The notes: a model not told the origin generated them from the letters alone. DNA of 11,439 bases from an uncultured Collinsella sp. (GCA_934617135.1 CAKTUC010000042.1:1-11439), one strand, 5' to 3'; shown: positions 1-7,420, counted from the first letter of the stretch. Numbers and translations: made by a program.

Positions 1-1
1 G

Positions 2-3000
2 ACCGCCGCCCTTAAGGGCTGCTACGTCGTGGCCAAGGCCAACGGCGGCTATGGCGAGCAGAAGCCCTACTATGCGGTGGGTCCTGTCTCCGTCGCTGGC
101 CAAGTTGAGCTTTACGACGTGCAGTTCGAGGGCTCTCCTGCCACCAACGGCGTACATGTGGGTGATACGCTCAAGACTAAGGTGCGCAAAAAGGACGGCT
201 CCAGCTATAGCTATATCGGTCGCACCGATAATGTGAGCTACCAGTGGCAGTATGCAAATAGCAGCTCAAGCTATGACTCCGCCTATACTGACATCCCCGG
301 TGCCACTGAGGCCACCTACACCGTTGACGCCGCCTATGCCGGCAAGTACCTGCGTGTGAAGGTGACGAGCGAAAATACTGTTTCCAGCACGCAGAAGAAG
401 AGCTCCTACGGCGGCACGCAGTCCGTAGCTCCGCTCGGCCCCGTGACGCTTAAGGGTCAGTACAAGCTGGCGGGCATTGAGCTTGCCGATAAGAACGTTA
501 CGCTCAGCGTGGGTTCAAAGATCACGCCGAGCGTGCAGGTTCCGGGTAGCTGGTCGGGCTCGACGAAGGACGTGCCCGAGGATGCCGAACTCACCATGGC
601 GTGGTATGCCAAGGGCGAGGGCGATGCCGATTGGACCGAGCTCACCGACGACATCGATACGACTGATGGCAGCCTGACCATCTCGGACGCGCTTGTTGGC
701 AAGCGCATCAAGGTTACGGCGAACGCCCTCGACAACACCGTTGAGTGGGTTTCGTCCGATAGCGTCACCACGGCGGGGGAGTACAACCTGCTGCGCGTAA
801 TCGCCAACCCGCAAATCAATAGCGACTCGACTCATCTCGTTTCGGGCGACAGTGTCAAGGCGACGGTACAGGCCAAGCGCGCTGACGGTTCGACCACCAA
901 CGGCATCGACGTGACCGCTCAAACGACGGTTTCCTGGTACGCGGCCGACGATGCGAAGGCTCCCGCGGCTGACTGGACGCTGCTGTCCGACATGTCGGGC
1001 GCCACGGCGACGGTCTCGGCTTCTGCTGCGGGCAAGTATCTGAAGGCTGTCGCTACGAGTGGCAGCTCGACGGTCGAGCTCATCTCCGCTAACAAGGTTA
1101 TCGCCGCAGGCTCGCTCGAGGCTGCAGTCCAAAAGCTCACCGATGCCAACAAGCAGATTGTTGTTGATTACAACGCCAAGGGCGGCAACGTCAACGATGT
1201 CCTGAAGGCGCAGCTTGCTGAGCTTGGTTTCGATGACGTTGACGTTAAGGTCGTCGAGGGCGGCGTGCTCTTTAAGGCCGAGGATGCCAAGGCTACGGTC
1301 GGCATTTCCGACGCCCAGGATAAGACCAATGGCGATGTGACGTTCTTCTACATCGATCCTAACGATTACACGGGCTATAACATCGACGGCCTGCGTAGCG
1401 CTGACGTGGCGTTTGAGCTGTCGCGCGACGGCAAGACCGAGCACTACCAGCCTAACAAGACGGTGCAGGTTGCTTGGGACGAGGCTCGCGTGCAGCAGAT
1501 GCTCGACGATGCTGCCGAGCAAATCGCCATCGGTTATGCCGCGGGCGATTCGGCCGAGTCTGTAACGTCCAACCTCACGCTGCCATATCGCGCAGGCTCC
1601 AAGAGCAAGTTCGAGGTCAGCTGGAAGAGCTCCGACGGCGATGTCATTTGGCCCTCCGGCTATGGCTGGAGCGACTACACCGGCAAGGTGACGCGCGCCT
1701 CGAGCGATCGCGCCGTTACGCTGACCGCGACCGTTTCATTTGTGAGCGGTGGCCCGAAGGACATCGAGGGCTCGCATGACTTTGCCGTGACGGTCAAGGG
1801 AGATCCCGAGAAGGTCGCCGCCGACAAAAAGGCGCTGCAGGAGAAGGTCGATGCGGCCTTTACCTACGACAACATCAAGTACTCCGGTACCGATGCGGTT
1901 GCCAACAAGGACGGCCTGACCGCCGATCTGCAGATGCCGCGCACGAGCGCGCTCAATATCGATGGCAAGTATTACAAGGTCGAGTACTCCGCAAGCACCG
2001 ACGACATTACGTTCAACGGTTACAAGGGCACGGTCTACCAGCCGCTGCCCGGCGCTAAGGCTGCGAACACCAAGATCACCCTCACGGTGACCGACAAGTC
2101 CAACGCCGAAGTCACGGCCAGCAAGACCCTCGACTTTGCCATTGCTCCGCAGGACCAGTCCGAGCTCAAGGCTGAGCTGTTCTACCTCGGCCTTGCGAAG
2201 TCTTCGTTCTACCTGGGTATTCTTGACGGGCAAAATATCTCCGATGTGACGGGAAACCTACATGCGCCGCTGAAGGTGTATGGTCAAGGGTCCGGTCTGG
2301 GATCTGCTGTTAATTGGTGCTACACCACCGAGGAAGCCGCTGGCCATTATGGTTTCGTGTTCAGCGAGCTCCCCGGCGGCACGGAGAGTACCTATCGTCT
2401 GCTTAAGTCGAGCAAGCCGAGTGTTATCTCGCACGAGAACCTTCTGCTTAAGCAGCCCAAGTACAACACGAAGGTTACGATCAGCGGTCGCTTGAAGAGC
2501 GAGCGATTCGCTCGTTATGCCGAGCGCTATCCCGACGATTCTGACTACGCGGTGCTTGCCGGCCTGGATGTATCCGCGACGGTCACCGTCAAGGGAACGA
2601 CGGGTCTCGATAACCCCAACGAGGGCAAGACCATTACGGTAACGGCCAAGGTCACGGGTGTGTCGGCAAGCGATGCCGACGGTAACTACACCGAGCAGTC
2701 GGTCGTGCCGCTGACTGAGGTCACGCTTCCTGCCGATGAAGACACGACGGCCGAGTCGGTGCTCGAGCAGCTTATGACGACTGCCGGCTGCACTGACCTC
2801 AAGGCAAATGGTTTGGGCCTTACGAGCGCGACGATGCCTGATGGTCGCGTGCTTAGCACAACAAGCACCGAGCCGTACAGCTACTGGTCGTTCTTTGTGA
2901 ACAATGAGTACTCGTATAATGCCGGCGCTTCGAGCTATTCCCTCCAGAACGGCGATTGCGTTGAGTTCCGTTACGTTAAGGGCGACGGTACGCAGAAGCC

Positions 3001-4906
3001 TACAAAGGCTCCCGCTACCAATCCTGGAACCGAGCATCCTGATGTTGATGCGTCGTGGAACGGCTTTGCGAATGGCGGTTCTGGTTCTGCAACGGACGCT
3101 CTTACGCCCACGACAAAGACGGACAAGCCTTCTTGGGCGCTCAAACTTTTGACCGACGAGCAGCAGAAGGCGGGCGCAAGCGTCTCCGCGTCTGACCCCA
3201 TTGTCGCGAATGGCAAGGTGTACCTTGTCACGGGCGCTTCGGTATGGAACGGAAAGACATGGAATGCTGTCCTCAACGAGATTGACTCCAAGACGGGTTC
3301 CGTCGTGCGATCGCTTGAGCTTGGCTCTTCCATGGATACCACGTGCCGTCCTGTTGTCGCGCAAGGCATTATCTTAATTCCGCTTTCTGGCGGTTACCTG
3401 CAGGCCGTTTCGGCGAAAACGTTCGAGACGCTGTGGTATTCCGACGCTTTTACCAAACAGAATCTGTCTTCGCTGACCGTTGATGGTGACTACGTCTATA
3501 TCAACACCCTTGATAAGTGGTCCAACAACGACGTGCAAAACGGCACCGTTAAGCGCATTAATATTCATACGGGTGCAGTTGCCGGCAGTGCCACTGCTGA
3601 CGACGGCGGTTACTATTGGTCTGGTGGCCTGATGGCCAACGGCTACTATGTAGTTGGCGGCGACTTTGGCCAGGTGCGTGTGTATTCTGCCGATCTGTCG
3701 AAGCTTGTTGCCTCCCTCAAGCTCTCCGGCGGCAATATTCGTTCGGCGCTTACCGTTCATGACGGCTATGTATATGCTGTCACGCGCGACGATGGCACCC
3801 TGCATAAGCTCACCATTGGTTCCGATGGCTCCATTGCCGAGGTTGCGAAGGCGCAGTTTGCCGCGTATTCGACTTCGACGCCTGTATTTAGCGGCAACTA
3901 CGCATTTATAAACGGTGCGACCACGAATAATTGGAAGGCCAAGGGCCTGCTTTCGATCATCGATCTTTCCGATATGAGCGTGAAGCAGATTGCGAAGGCC
4001 GATGGCGAGGAGCTCGGCTTTGAGTCCAAGAGCACGCCGCTTGTTTCGACGCGCGATGGCGAAACGTACGTGTACTTTACGCTGAACGGGGCCAAGGGCA
4101 ATTGGCCTAATTACACTAGCGGCGGTGGCGTGTACATGTACAAGCTGGGCGATGCCGAGGCAACCGAGGTATTCGTTCCTGGTTCTGGATATGCCAACTA
4201 CTGCATGGCGTCGGTCGCGTGCGATCAGTTCGGCAATCTGTATTACACGAACGACTCGGGCCACCTGTTCTGCGTGAAGTCTCAGGCACATCGCGTCAAG
4301 TTTGATGCCAAGGGCGGTTCGTCGGTTGATAGCCAGACCCCCGCTTCGGGCTCGACTGTCACCAAGCCGGCCGATCCGACGCGTGAGGGCTATACCTTCG
4401 CTGGTTGGTATACCGATGAGGCTTGCACGGAGGCGTACAAATTTGACGCTGCGGTGACGGCCGATATGACGCTGTATGCCAAGTGGACCAAGAATGTCGT
4501 TAACCCTGGCGGCAATGGCGACTCTGACTCCAACGGCGGCAATGGCGGATCTAACGGCGGTTCTGGCAATGGCACGAACGGCCAGCAGGCTGGCGGCGCT
4601 GTTGCTCCGGGCCAGAAGCCGGTGTCCACCACGACCAAGACCGAGACCAAGGACGACAAGGATTCCAAGAAGGATTCCGACAAGTCCGATAAGAAGGACA
4701 GCAAGAAGTCTGACAAGAAGGACGACAAGTCCAGCAAGTCCGACTCCAAGTCCGATTCGGGTTCGGCTGCTACGACTACCGCTGAGGAGTCCGCCGAGGC
4801 TTCCGCACAGCAGGCTGGCTTCAACCCGCTCGCTATTGTCGGCGTTGCGGCTGGCGTGATCGGCCTCGCTGTCATCGCCGTCTTTATGCTGACCAAGCGT
4901 CGGTAG
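2..4906 (+). CDS. Giant mosaic cell-surface protein (Ig-like modules, DUF4430, PQQ-like propeller, InlB repeat, C-terminal anchor), 5' partial
   Basis: The frame is open to the window edge, and the GTG at 29 lies inside a module, so the N-terminus and signal peptide are upstream; 1634 residues are visible. Residues 1 to about 370 hold the end of one module and three full Ig-like modules. They are marked by recurring GPV-GQ or AG junctions (119, 107 and 111 residues apart), W-Y/Q core strands and a G-K-Y/R-L/I-K/R motif. Residues about 490-860 look like degenerate bacterial Ig sandwiches (NLTLP, VSWKSSDG, VTLTATV). Residues about 873-997 match DUF4430, the transcobalamin-like C-terminal fold (YWSFFVNN near 960). 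Residues about 1042-1425 are PQQ-type propeller blades (NGKVYLV, DGYVYAV, FGNLYYT). Residues about 1430-1497 are an InlB B-repeat (EGYTFAGWYTD, MTLYAKW). A Gly/Asn linker, a Lys/Asp/Ser stalk, a membrane helix at about 1609-1631 and KRR complete it. No LPXTG is present. The role is probably adhesion or ligand capture at the surface; the ligand is unknown. Confidence 0.9.
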   Translation, partial: TAALKGCYVVAKANGGYGEQKPYYAVGPVSVAGQVELYDVQFEGSPATNGVHVGDTLKTKVRKKDGSSYSYIGRTDNVSYQWQYANSSSSYDSAYTDIPGATEATYTVDAAYAGKYLRVKVTSENTVSSTQKKSSYGGTQSVAPLGPVTLKGQYKLAGIELADKNVTLSVGSKITPSVQVPGSWSGSTKDVPEDAELTMAWYAKGEGDADWTELTDDIDTTDGSLTISDALVGKRIKVTANALDNTVEWVSSDSVTTAGEYNLLRVIANPQINSDSTHLVSGDSVKATVQAKRADGSTTNGIDVTAQTTVSWYAADDAKAPAADWTLLSDMSGATATVSASAAGKYLKAVATSGSSTVELISANKVIAAGSLEAAVQKLTDANKQIVVDYNAKGGNVNDVLKAQLAELGFDDVDVKVVEGGVLFKAEDAKATVGISDAQDKTNGDVTFFYIDPNDYTGYNIDGLRSADVAFELSRDGKTEHYQPNKTVQVAWDEARVQQMLDDAAEQIAIGYAAGDSAESVTSNLTLPYRAGSKSKFEVSWKSSDGDVIWPSGYGWSDYTGKVTRASSDRAVTLTATVSFVSGGPKDIEGSHDFAVTVKGDPEKVAADKKALQEKVDAAFTYDNIKYSGTDAVANKDGLTADLQMPRTSALNIDGKYYKVEYSASTDDITFNGYKGTVYQPLPGAKAANTKITLTVTDKSNAEVTASKTLDFAIAPQDQSELKAELFYLGLAKSSFYLGILDGQNISDVTGNLHAPLKVYGQGSGLGSAVNWCYTTEEAAGHYGFVFSELPGGTESTYRLLKSSKPSVISHENLLLKQPKYNTKVTISGRLKSERFARYAERYPDDSDYAVLAGLDVSATVTVKGTTGLDNPNEGKTITVTAKVTGVSASDADGNYTEQSVVPLTEVTLPADEDTTAESVLEQLMTTAGCTDLKANGLGLTSATMPDGRVLSTTSTEPYSYWSFFVNNEYSYNAGASSYSLQNGDCVEFRYVKGDGTQKPTKAPATNPGTEHPDVDASWNGFANGGSGSATDALTPTTKTDKPSWALKLLTDEQQKAGASVSASDPIVANGKVYLVTGASVWNGKTWNAVLNEIDSKTGSVVRSLELGSSMDTTCRPVVAQGIILIPLSGGYLQAVSAKTFETLWYSDAFTKQNLSSLTVDGDYVYINTLDKWSNNDVQNGTVKRINIHTGAVAGSATADDGGYYWSGGLMANGYYVVGGDFGQVRVYSADLSKLVASLKLSGGNIRSALTVHDGYVYAVTRDDGTLHKLTIGSDGSIAEVAKAQFAAYSTSTPVFSGNYAFINGATTNNWKAKGLLSIIDLSDMSVKQIAKADGEELGFESKSTPLVSTRDGETYVYFTLNGAKGNWPNYTSGGGVYMYKLGDAEATEVFVPGSGYANYCMASVACDQFGNLYYTNDSGHLFCVKSQAHRVKFDAKGGSSVDSQTPASGSTVTKPADPTREGYTFAGWYTDEACTEAYKFDAAVTADMTLYAKWTKNVVNPGGNGDSDSNGGNGGSNGGSGNGTNGQQAGGAVAPGQKPVSTTTKTETKDDKDSKKDSDKSDKKDSKKSDKKDDKSSKSDSKSDSGSAATTTAEESAEASAQQAGFNPLAIVGVAAGVIGLAVIAVFMLTKRR

Positions 4907-5797
4907 GTGAGGTCCGTGCCCAATAAACCTCAGGACGCCGACTCCAAGCAACCCGACTCGTCGTTCATCCAGTTCGATGACGCTACGCAAAAGGACGCCG
5001 CTTCGGCGGCGTCCGCCCCTCGGCGAAAGGCACTCGTTGGCGTCCTGACTGCCGCCTGCATCGTGCTGATTGCCGTCTCACTTGGCTTTGTTCGCCCCTC
5101 CGCTAGCGGCGCATGGTCCATCGACTGGATTGTCCGAACCGTGACAGGGGAGAGCGTCGTTACCAAGGATGCGTCGGTTTCCGGCTCGACTACCGCTTCG
5201 GGAAAGGCCGGAGGCAAGGATTCCAAATCCTCGGATGATGCGAAGGACGAATCCAAAGATTCGGATACATCTGATTCCAAGGACGATTCCGAATCTTCGG
5301 ACAAGAAGTCGGACAAGGACTCGAAAGAGAAGAAGTCCGATGGCAAATCCGCCGGGCAGAGTTCCGGTTCCACTGGTGGACCTGGCTCTTCTGGCGGCGC
5401 CTCGTCGGGTGGCTCAACCACTGACGGTGCGCCTGTCTCTGGTGGCAGCAGCGCCTCTGCAGGCAACCAGGGCGGCTCACAGGAGTCCGGCCACGTTACC
5501 GTGACGGTCTCGGTCACATCGAGTGCCGTGGGTAATCCTGTCTCGTCTGGCGGTACGTTCACCTTTAACAAGGGTGCCACTCCCTATGACGCACTGTGCG
5601 CGCTGGGCCTTTCCGTTAACGCTCATGGCTCGTCGTACGGCACGTATGTCGCCGCCATCGGCGGTCTAGCCGAGAAAGAGCACGGCAGCACGAGCGGCTG
5701 GATGTACTCCGTCAACGGCGCGACGCCTATGACGGCCTGCAGCAACTACGTTCTCTCCAATGGCGACAACGTCGTTTGGTATTACGTAACAGGTTAG
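4907..5797 (+). CDS. Membrane-anchored DUF4430 (transcobalamin-like C-terminal) surface protein
   Basis: This 296-residue protein begins at the base after the stop of the giant surface gene, so the two are almost certainly co-transcribed and probably translationally coupled. GTG at 4907 is the outermost start. GTG at 4916 is an alternative, with AGGTGAGG just upstream but at short spacing. Residues 1-41 are polar and end in RRK. Residues 42-62 form one hydrophobic helix, so by the positive-inside rule the N-terminus is cytoplasmic and the rest lies outside. Residues about 98-140 are a Ser/Asp/Lys-rich stalk, followed by a Gly/Ser linker to about 195. Residues 196-296 are a DUF4430 domain with the typical SGWMYSVNG segment and a terminal GDNVVWYYV strand. 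Cysteines near 231 and 278 could form a disulfide. Family knowledge links this fold to the cobalamin-binding C-terminal domain of intrinsic factor and transcobalamin; actual cobamide binding here is unproven. Confidence 0.88.
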   Translation: MRSVPNKPQDADSKQPDSSFIQFDDATQKDAASAASAPRRKALVGVLTAACIVLIAVSLGFVRPSASGAWSIDWIVRTVTGESVVTKDASVSGSTTASGKAGGKDSKSSDDAKDESKDSDTSDSKDDSESSDKKSDKDSKEKKSDGKSAGQSSGSTGGPGSSGGASSGGSTTDGAPVSGGSSASAGNQGGSQESGHVTVTVSVTSSAVGNPVSSGGTFTFNKGATPYDALCALGLSVNAHGSSYGTYVAAIGGLAEKEHGSTSGWMYSVNGATPMTACSNYVLSNGDNVVWYYVTG

Positions 5798-5817
5798 AGG
5801 CCTCGACATAGCACGCC

Positions 5818-5856
5818 AAACGGGCGGTTCGGAGCGTATCCGAGCCGCCCGTTTTT
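5818..5856 (+). terminator. Rho-independent terminator of the surface-protein pair
   Basis: The 16-bp arms AAACGGGCGGTTCGGA and TCCGAGCCGCCCGTTT pair fully apart from one G-U wobble, around a 5-nt GCGTA loop. Five T residues follow at 5852-5856. The structure begins about 20 bp after the stop of the DUF4430 gene. Confidence 0.93.
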
Positions 5857-5864
5857 ACTGCGAA

Positions 5865-6218
5865 CGGGACAGAGCTTCCCAATCGAGGCTCAACCGGAAA
5901 GTGCGTCCCACTTTGGGATCGAATAGTGGGATGCAGTTTCCGGTTGGACGGTCATTGGGAAACCGCATCCCGCTTTCGAGCTGAATTCCGGGATGAACTT
6001 TCCGCTGAACTGTCGTTGGGAAAGTGTGTCCCACTTTAGGGGTAAATTCCGGGATGCACTTTCCCGGAGGCACTCATTGGGAAACTGCATCCCACTCTGG
6101 AGGCTGATTCCGGGATGCGCTTTCCTTTTCGGCGCCCATCGGGAAGCTGCGTCCCATTCTGAGGTCCCAAACTGGGACGTGCTTTCCCCGAGAGCACCCG
6201 TTGGGAAAGCGCATCCCA
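5865..6218. repeat. Array of twelve alternating inverted 15-bp half-sites at 30-31 bp spacing (61-62 bp tandem hairpin units)
   Basis: The half-site consensus in one orientation is GGAAAGTGCATCCCA. Half-sites begin at 5865, 5896, 5927, 5958, 5989, 6019, 6050, 6080, 6111, 6142, 6173 and 6204, alternating between the reverse complement (first) and the direct form (last). The spacing is 31 bp nine times and 30 bp twice. Adjacent direct and reverse sites make five imperfect hairpins. The first has 20-bp arms, AACCGGAAAGTGCGTCCCAC against its near complement at 5926-5945. The 15-16 bp spacers are also partly conserved: one class reads roughly CTTT-N2-GG-N4-AATTC and the other ends in CATTG or CGTTG. 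Frames opening here in several registers are not credible genes, because the 61-62 bp unit shifts frame. The function is unknown. Candidates are an intergenic RNA or DNA repeat element of the REP/BIME kind, or a phased protein-binding array. Confidence 0.92.
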
Positions 6219-6259
6219 TTTCGGCATCGTAGCCCGCCTTGCACGTGTCCTCGGCAAAC

Positions 6260-6294
6260 AAAAAAACCGGCTGGAACGGGAATTCCAACCGGTT
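6260..6294 (-). terminator. Rho-independent terminator of the GtrA gene
   Basis: Read on the minus strand, AACCGGTTGGAA and TTCCAGCCGGTT form a 12-bp stem with one wobble and a 6-nt loop, followed directly by a run of T residues (A-run at 6260-6266 on the plus strand). It lies about 27 bp past the stop codon of the downstream GtrA gene. Confidence 0.92.
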
Positions 6295-6320
6295 ATACAT
6301 TCAAGCAGATGTCGAATCGA

Positions 6321-6728
6321 CTACGACCTGGCGCCCTCGAGGAAAAAGCGGCGGCTAAAGTAGTTGTACCAGGTGACCAGGAACGTAGCGATGGCCTTCA
6401 TGGCCTGGTAGCCGATGCTCAAAAACGTGACGCCCACAAACATGTACAGGTCGTTGAGACCCAGGCCAATCACCGACAGGATGGTGAAGATCGTGAACTC
6501 ACGCTTGCGGCTCATGCCCTCGCGGTGGTCGAACACGTACTTCATGCTGAGCCAGTAGTTGACCATGACGGACGTGATGAACGAGATCGTGGTGCTCATC
6601 AAAAAGTCGAGGTGGAACAGCTCGACGAGCGCAATGAGCATGCCCCAGTCAATGCCAAAGGAGATAAGGCCCACGACGGCGAACTTGAGAAACTGCTTCG
6701 TATGAGGTTGTGCCAGTGCCTTGCGCAC
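6321..6728 (-). CDS. GtrA-family four-helix membrane protein (copy 1)
   Basis: This 135-residue protein is close to the usual GtrA length (about 120-150). Four hydrophobic segments lie at about 15-36, 42-60, 77-98 and 103-123. A conserved basic loop, SMKYVFDHREGMSRKREF, joins helices 2 and 3, and FNY/YNY-like aromatic motifs and FLEG lie near the C-terminus. Family knowledge: GtrA-like proteins are thought to move or present polyprenyl-phosphate-linked sugars across the membrane for cell-surface glycosylation. The substrate cannot be read from this sequence, and no glycosyltransferase lies next to it. The GTG start at 6728 is chosen because upstream codons to the stop near 6771 contain no ATG, GTG or TTG; a weak GGATG lies upstream. 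It is a paralogue of the gene at 6947-7342, with 26 of 33 residues identical over the central loop and helix 3. A strong terminator follows it. Confidence 0.9.
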   Translation of the reverse strand: MRKALAQPHTKQFLKFAVVGLISFGIDWGMLIALVELFHLDFLMSTTISFITSVMVNYWLSMKYVFDHREGMSRKREFTIFTILSVIGLGLNDLYMFVGVTFLSIGYQAMKAIATFLVTWYNYFSRRFFLEGARS

Positions 6729-6823
6729 GTAATCACATCCAATGCGTTGATGAATCGAGCAGAGGATACTTTAGAGCTTTTGCAAGGGAAACGTAAGGTC
6801 TTTGCCAAGAACTATACGAACTC

Positions 6824-6865
6824 GCCAAATTTGCAAGAGGCAATCCGCAAACGTGCCAAATTTGC
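6824..6865. repeat. Paired GCCAAATTTGC elements, each with a CAAATTTG palindrome
   Basis: The 11-mer GCCAAATTTGC occurs exactly at 6824-6834 and again at 6855-6865, a start-to-start distance of 31 bp (about three helical turns). Each has the self-complementary core CAAATTTG. The position upstream of GtrA copy 1 suits a dimeric regulator binding the same DNA face twice; this is inference. Confidence 0.6.
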
Positions 6866-6878
6866 CCGTAAACGAGTA

Positions 6879-6924
6879 GGGCCCGTGGACGATGCTGCGC
6901 TGAGCGCGTGCCGTCCGCGGGCCC
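6879..6924 (-). other. GC-rich hairpin downstream of GtrA copy 2
   Basis: The arms GGGCCCGTGGAC (6879-6890) and GTCCGCGGGCCC (6913-6924) pair over 12 bp with one mismatch, which is a wobble only in the plus-strand RNA. The 22-nt loop contains a small GCGC-TGA-GCGC stem. It starts 22 bp after the stop of GtrA copy 2. No T-run follows on the minus strand, so it is at best a weak terminator, an attenuator or a 3'-end stabiliser. Confidence 0.45.
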
Positions 6925-6946
6925 CGCACACTGCGAGAACGCCGAG

Positions 6947-7342
6947 CTACTTGGTCTCGTCGCCCTCTAGGAAGATCTTGCGAGTTACAAAGTTGTAGAC
7001 CATGACGAGCGCGGTGGCGCAAATCTTGGCAATATTGGCCTCGAGCCCAAGCCCGGCGTTGAGTGCCAGCACAATGCCGTCGTTGAGCGCCAGGCCAATC
7101 ACGGAGAGCACGACGAAGATGATAAACTCGCGGCGGCGGCTCATGCCCTCCTTGTGCGCAAACACGTATTTCATGCTCGCGACGTAGTTAAAGATAAGCG
7201 AGACGATAAAGCCGCTGGTGTTGGCGATCAGGATGTTGAGGCCCAGGCCGTAGTGGAGCAGATTCATGATGCCGAAGTCGATGACCGTGGCGACGACGCC
7301 GACGACGCCAAACTTCATGATCTGCGCAAGGAGCTTTTGCAT
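6947..7342 (-). CDS. GtrA-family four-helix membrane protein (copy 2)
   Basis: This 131-residue protein has the GtrA pattern: four hydrophobic segments at about 8-29, 34-54, 72-95 and 102-119, the basic loop SMKYVFAHKEGMSRRREF between helices 2 and 3, YNFVTRK, and a terminal FLEG motif. The presumed role is as for copy 1: a small membrane component handling lipid-linked sugars in surface glycan synthesis, with unknown substrate. The ATG at 7342 is chosen because AAAGGCAGG lies just upstream and the hydrophobic core begins soon after it. A TTG at 7405 in the same frame would add 21 unconserved residues. The gene lies 78 bp downstream of fbp on the same strand, so read-through from fbp is possible. 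It precedes copy 1 in transcription order and probably arose with it by tandem duplication. Confidence 0.9.
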   Translation of the reverse strand: MQKLLAQIMKFGVVGVVATVIDFGIMNLLHYGLGLNILIANTSGFIVSLIFNYVASMKYVFAHKEGMSRRREFIIFVVLSVIGLALNDGIVLALNAGLGLEANIAKICATALVMVYNFVTRKIFLEGDETK

Positions 7343-7375
7343 GGTACCTGCCTTTAGGTGGCGCCGGGGCGCCGT

Positions 7376-7410
7376 GGGGATGACAAACTCAGCAAGTTTA
7401 GCCAATCCCC
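7376..7410 (-). other. Nested stem-loop between fbp and GtrA copy 2
   Basis: On the minus strand GGGGAT pairs with ATCCCC, and inside this AAACT pairs with AGTTT around a TGCTG loop. No T-run follows. It may be a processing or stability element between two co-transcribed genes, or chance. Confidence 0.35.
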
Positions 7411-7420
7411 GCGGGCTGGG

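Larger units (their letters stand above)
6729..6946. other. Intergenic region between the two GtrA genes
   Basis: These 218 bp hold no credible gene. On the minus strand, from the upstream GtrA gene, the region holds a GC-rich hairpin (6879-6924), then two GCCAAATTTGC elements (6855-6865 and 6824-6834), then an AT-richer leader before the GTG of copy 1. A TATAGT -10-like box (minus strand, 6811-6816) has only a TTGCAA 14 bp upstream, so I do not call a promoter with confidence. Copy 1 may nonetheless be transcribed independently of copy 2. Confidence 0.6.

Noticed and set aside
3374..4990. 538-codon open frame antisense to the giant surface gene
   Set aside because: The plus-strand frame has recognisable propeller, InlB and anchor segments; the antisense product is Arg/Leu/Ile-rich without domains.
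5048..5061. Possible lipobox (TAAC) in the DUF4430 protein helix
   Set aside because: There is no Leu or equivalent at the -3 position, the cysteine lies mid-helix, and the hydrophobic segment continues beyond it.
5865..6218. Array considered as a CRISPR
   Set aside because: Half-sites are 15 bp, alternate in orientation and vary in sequence, the 15-16 bp spacers are themselves partly conserved, and no cas gene is present.
5855..6300. Several open frames on both strands across the repeat array, encoding short repeat-like peptides
   Set aside because: They arise from the DNA repeat. The 61-62 bp period shifts reading frame between units, no Shine-Dalgarno-supported start is seen, and frames occur in both directions at once.
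6811..6836. Minus-strand TTGCAA / TATAGT as a promoter for GtrA copy 1
   Set aside because: The 14-bp spacing is too short for a standard vegetative promoter, so it is noted only within the intergenic entry.
6201..6998. 265-codon plus-strand open frame across GtrA copy 1
   Set aside because: It is a shadow frame over a clear membrane-protein gene and crosses a terminator hairpin.
7343..7405. N-terminal extension of GtrA copy 2 from a TTG at 7405
   Set aside because: The ATG at 7342 has a good ribosome binding site and puts the first helix at the usual distance; the extension is not GtrA-like.
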